This document shows, in pieces, positions 62,821 through 64,000 of a DNA stretch of 64,000 nucleotides. The stretch's first letter is position 1; each line of letters starts with the position of its first letter. The DNA is from Dasypus novemcinctus. Lineage: Eukaryota; Chordata; Mammalia; Cingulata; Dasypodidae. Below the pieces are notes generated by a model. The model saw only the letters and a program-made list of their open reading frames with translations, had not been told where the DNA came from and did no database searches. The stretch lies in contig NC_080682.1 in assembly GCF_030445035.2 (NCBI RefSeq), positions 28,006,770 to 28,070,769 on the forward strand, written 5' to 3'. Both the position numbers and the translations under genes were made by a program.

Positions 62821-63238
62821 GGAGGGAAGTGGCTGTGGCTCAATCAGATGAGCTCCCATCTACCATATCGGAGGCTCTCAGTTGAAGTCCCAGGGCCTCC
62901 TTGTGAAGGTAGACTCACCCGCACACTGTGGAGCTCTGCATGGTCCACCACAAAGCTTTGCAGAGTGCTGCCTGGCCTGTAGACATCACAGGGAGCCAAC
63001 TCAGCAAGGTGTCAGCAACAACAACAACAAAAAAATGGAAACAAGCAAGAACACAGAAAAGCCCACAGTGAATGGACACAGAGAGCAAACAACAAGCAAG
63101 CTGCAAGGAGGGAGGGAGGGGAAATAAAAATAAAAATACATACAGACATAGGACATACAGCAAATGGGCACAGAGAGCAGACAGCACACAAAAAGCAACA
63201 AGGGTGGGTGGATTAAATAAATAAAAACAAAAAATAAA
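62821..63238 (+). mobile_element. DAS-type SINE, second subfamily
   Basis: Head AAGTGGCTGTGGCTCAATCAG, CCATCTACCATATCGGAGG, GTTGAAGTCCCAGGGCC, CCTCCTTGTGAAGG, a middle with AACAACAACAACAAAAAA, then GGACACAGAGAGCA twice and AAATAAATAAAAACAAAAAATAAA. A possible target duplication of A-rich AAATAAA...GG flanks it (62806-62822 and 63232-63240). It is absent at the equivalent point in copy B (about 21060), so it inserted after duplication. The doubled end suggests an internal duplication or two joined tails. Confidence 0.85.
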
Positions 63239-63604
63239 GGAATTGTTAAAGATTATAATGATGAGTGGAAAAGAAAAGCTGCAAAATAAAAACATATAAT
63301 GGCAAATTATATATATGTAATATATGCACACACAAACATAAATTTGTCTAGAAGACAAGAACAAAACTCTTAGCAATTAAGACATTTCTATTTTCTGTAA
63401 TAATTTTCAATGTAAAACAAATTTTCTTCAATAAGTTCATACACTTTTTTCTATAACATAATTCAATCACACAATACAATTTTTTTCAGAACAAAATCTA
63501 CTGTGCATAGAAAATTTTGCAAGAATATAAGCATTCTGATGATCCTGTTCAAAATTTATTAGTAATATATTAAATAATTTCCATATATATTCTGATTTAA
63601 TCTT

Positions 63605-63732
63605 TAAGGTAACTGTAAGGGTTTAGATTTCTTTTATTGTACAGTTGAAGAGACTAGATTGAAACTTTCAGTGGTTTATGAAGGGCTATACAGCTAAAAA
63701 TCTGGCAGATCTAGAATCTAAACTCTTGATTT
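63605..63732 (-). mobile_element. MIR fragment (copy C)
   Basis: TGTACAGTTGAAGAGACTAG, AGTGGTTTATGAAGGGCTATACAGC and ATCTGGCAGATCTAGAATCTAAACTC follow the reverse MIR core. Confidence 0.6.
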
Positions 63733-64000
63733 TCAGTACAAAGCAGTATTTTTTAAGACTAGGCTATTTTTTATCTCTACAGAATAAATGACTTCTGAAA
63801 ATTCTTTTCAAAATAATATTCACTGAATTTGGAATATTGATTGGGATTGTTGTGATACAATTTGAAAGTAACACTACATTTTTCTTGTTGCACATGAGTT
63901 GACCTTACACACACCTATATTTAACCTTAAGGTTTAACACGTTTCATGTCTTCCAATTGCTATATAAAATTAATAGTTATTTTGGAAATATTGCAGATCA

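Larger units (their letters stand above)
61449..64000. repeat. Duplicated block, copy C, second part (runs off the window)
   Basis: Aligns with copy B from about 19650 to 21934 and with copy A 200-1262. Anchors: GGTTTTGTCTTAAAAATACTTC (61494; 19749 in B, with small differences), AAGCATTACAAGATGAGATC (62749; 21007 in B) and GACCTTA (63901; 21835 in B). Copy C carries an extra SINE at 62821. Confidence 0.78.

Overview
This window is mammalian nuclear DNA, AT-rich and intergenic, from an olfactory-receptor cluster. Its lineage is readable from its repeats. It carries six SINEs with the tRNA-like head and A-rich tail of the armadillo DAS-SINE family, plus several L1 elements with an unusually long shared 3' UTR. 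That points to a xenarthran, most likely an armadillo (Dasypus or a close relative). No prokaryotic gene, operon, CRISPR array or rRNA is present.

The only intact protein gene I can support is one class II olfactory receptor on the minus strand (22066-23016, single coding exon). Nearly every other long open frame is a fragment of L1 ORF1/ORF2, an antisense reading of a SINE or L1 UTR, or low-complexity sequence.

Layout. 1-1262: end of an old duplicated block (copy A). 1263-2580: L1 3' UTR with a second, opposite-strand L1 tail inside it. 3165-13223: near full-length but decayed L1 (L1-1, minus), carrying a DAS-SINE. 13224-14810: unassigned DNA and an ancient L1 tail. 14815-about 25000: second copy of the block (copy B), with MIR, L2 and the olfactory receptor. 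25905-38600: an older minus-strand L1 split by a second near full-length L1 (L1-2, 26383-36005) flanked by a perfect 15-bp target duplication. 38600-48000: an ancient plus-strand L1 broken up by L1 tails, a 646-bp solo LTR and three DAS-SINEs. 48040-54420: stacked minus-strand L1 3' fragments. 54425-64000: third copy of the block (copy C), interrupted by a 3.65-kb truncated L1 (L1-3) that itself holds a 432-bp solo LTR.

The three blocks A, B and C are the main large-scale structure. Copy B holds the receptor gene. Copy C matches B up to about 130 bp before the receptor stop codon and then leaves the window, so a paralogous receptor probably lies just past the right edge. Copy A is interrupted by L1 DNA before the receptor position and shows no receptor. 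This fits local tandem duplication of an olfactory-receptor unit followed by heavy L1, SINE and LTR insertion.

I did not find a previously undescribed biological system. The most interesting points are the roughly 200-bp tandem units in the 5' region of L1-2, the roughly 2.9-kb L1 3' UTR shared by three copies, the two clean solo LTRs and the predicted off-edge receptor. All homology calls come from reading the sequence, without database searches.
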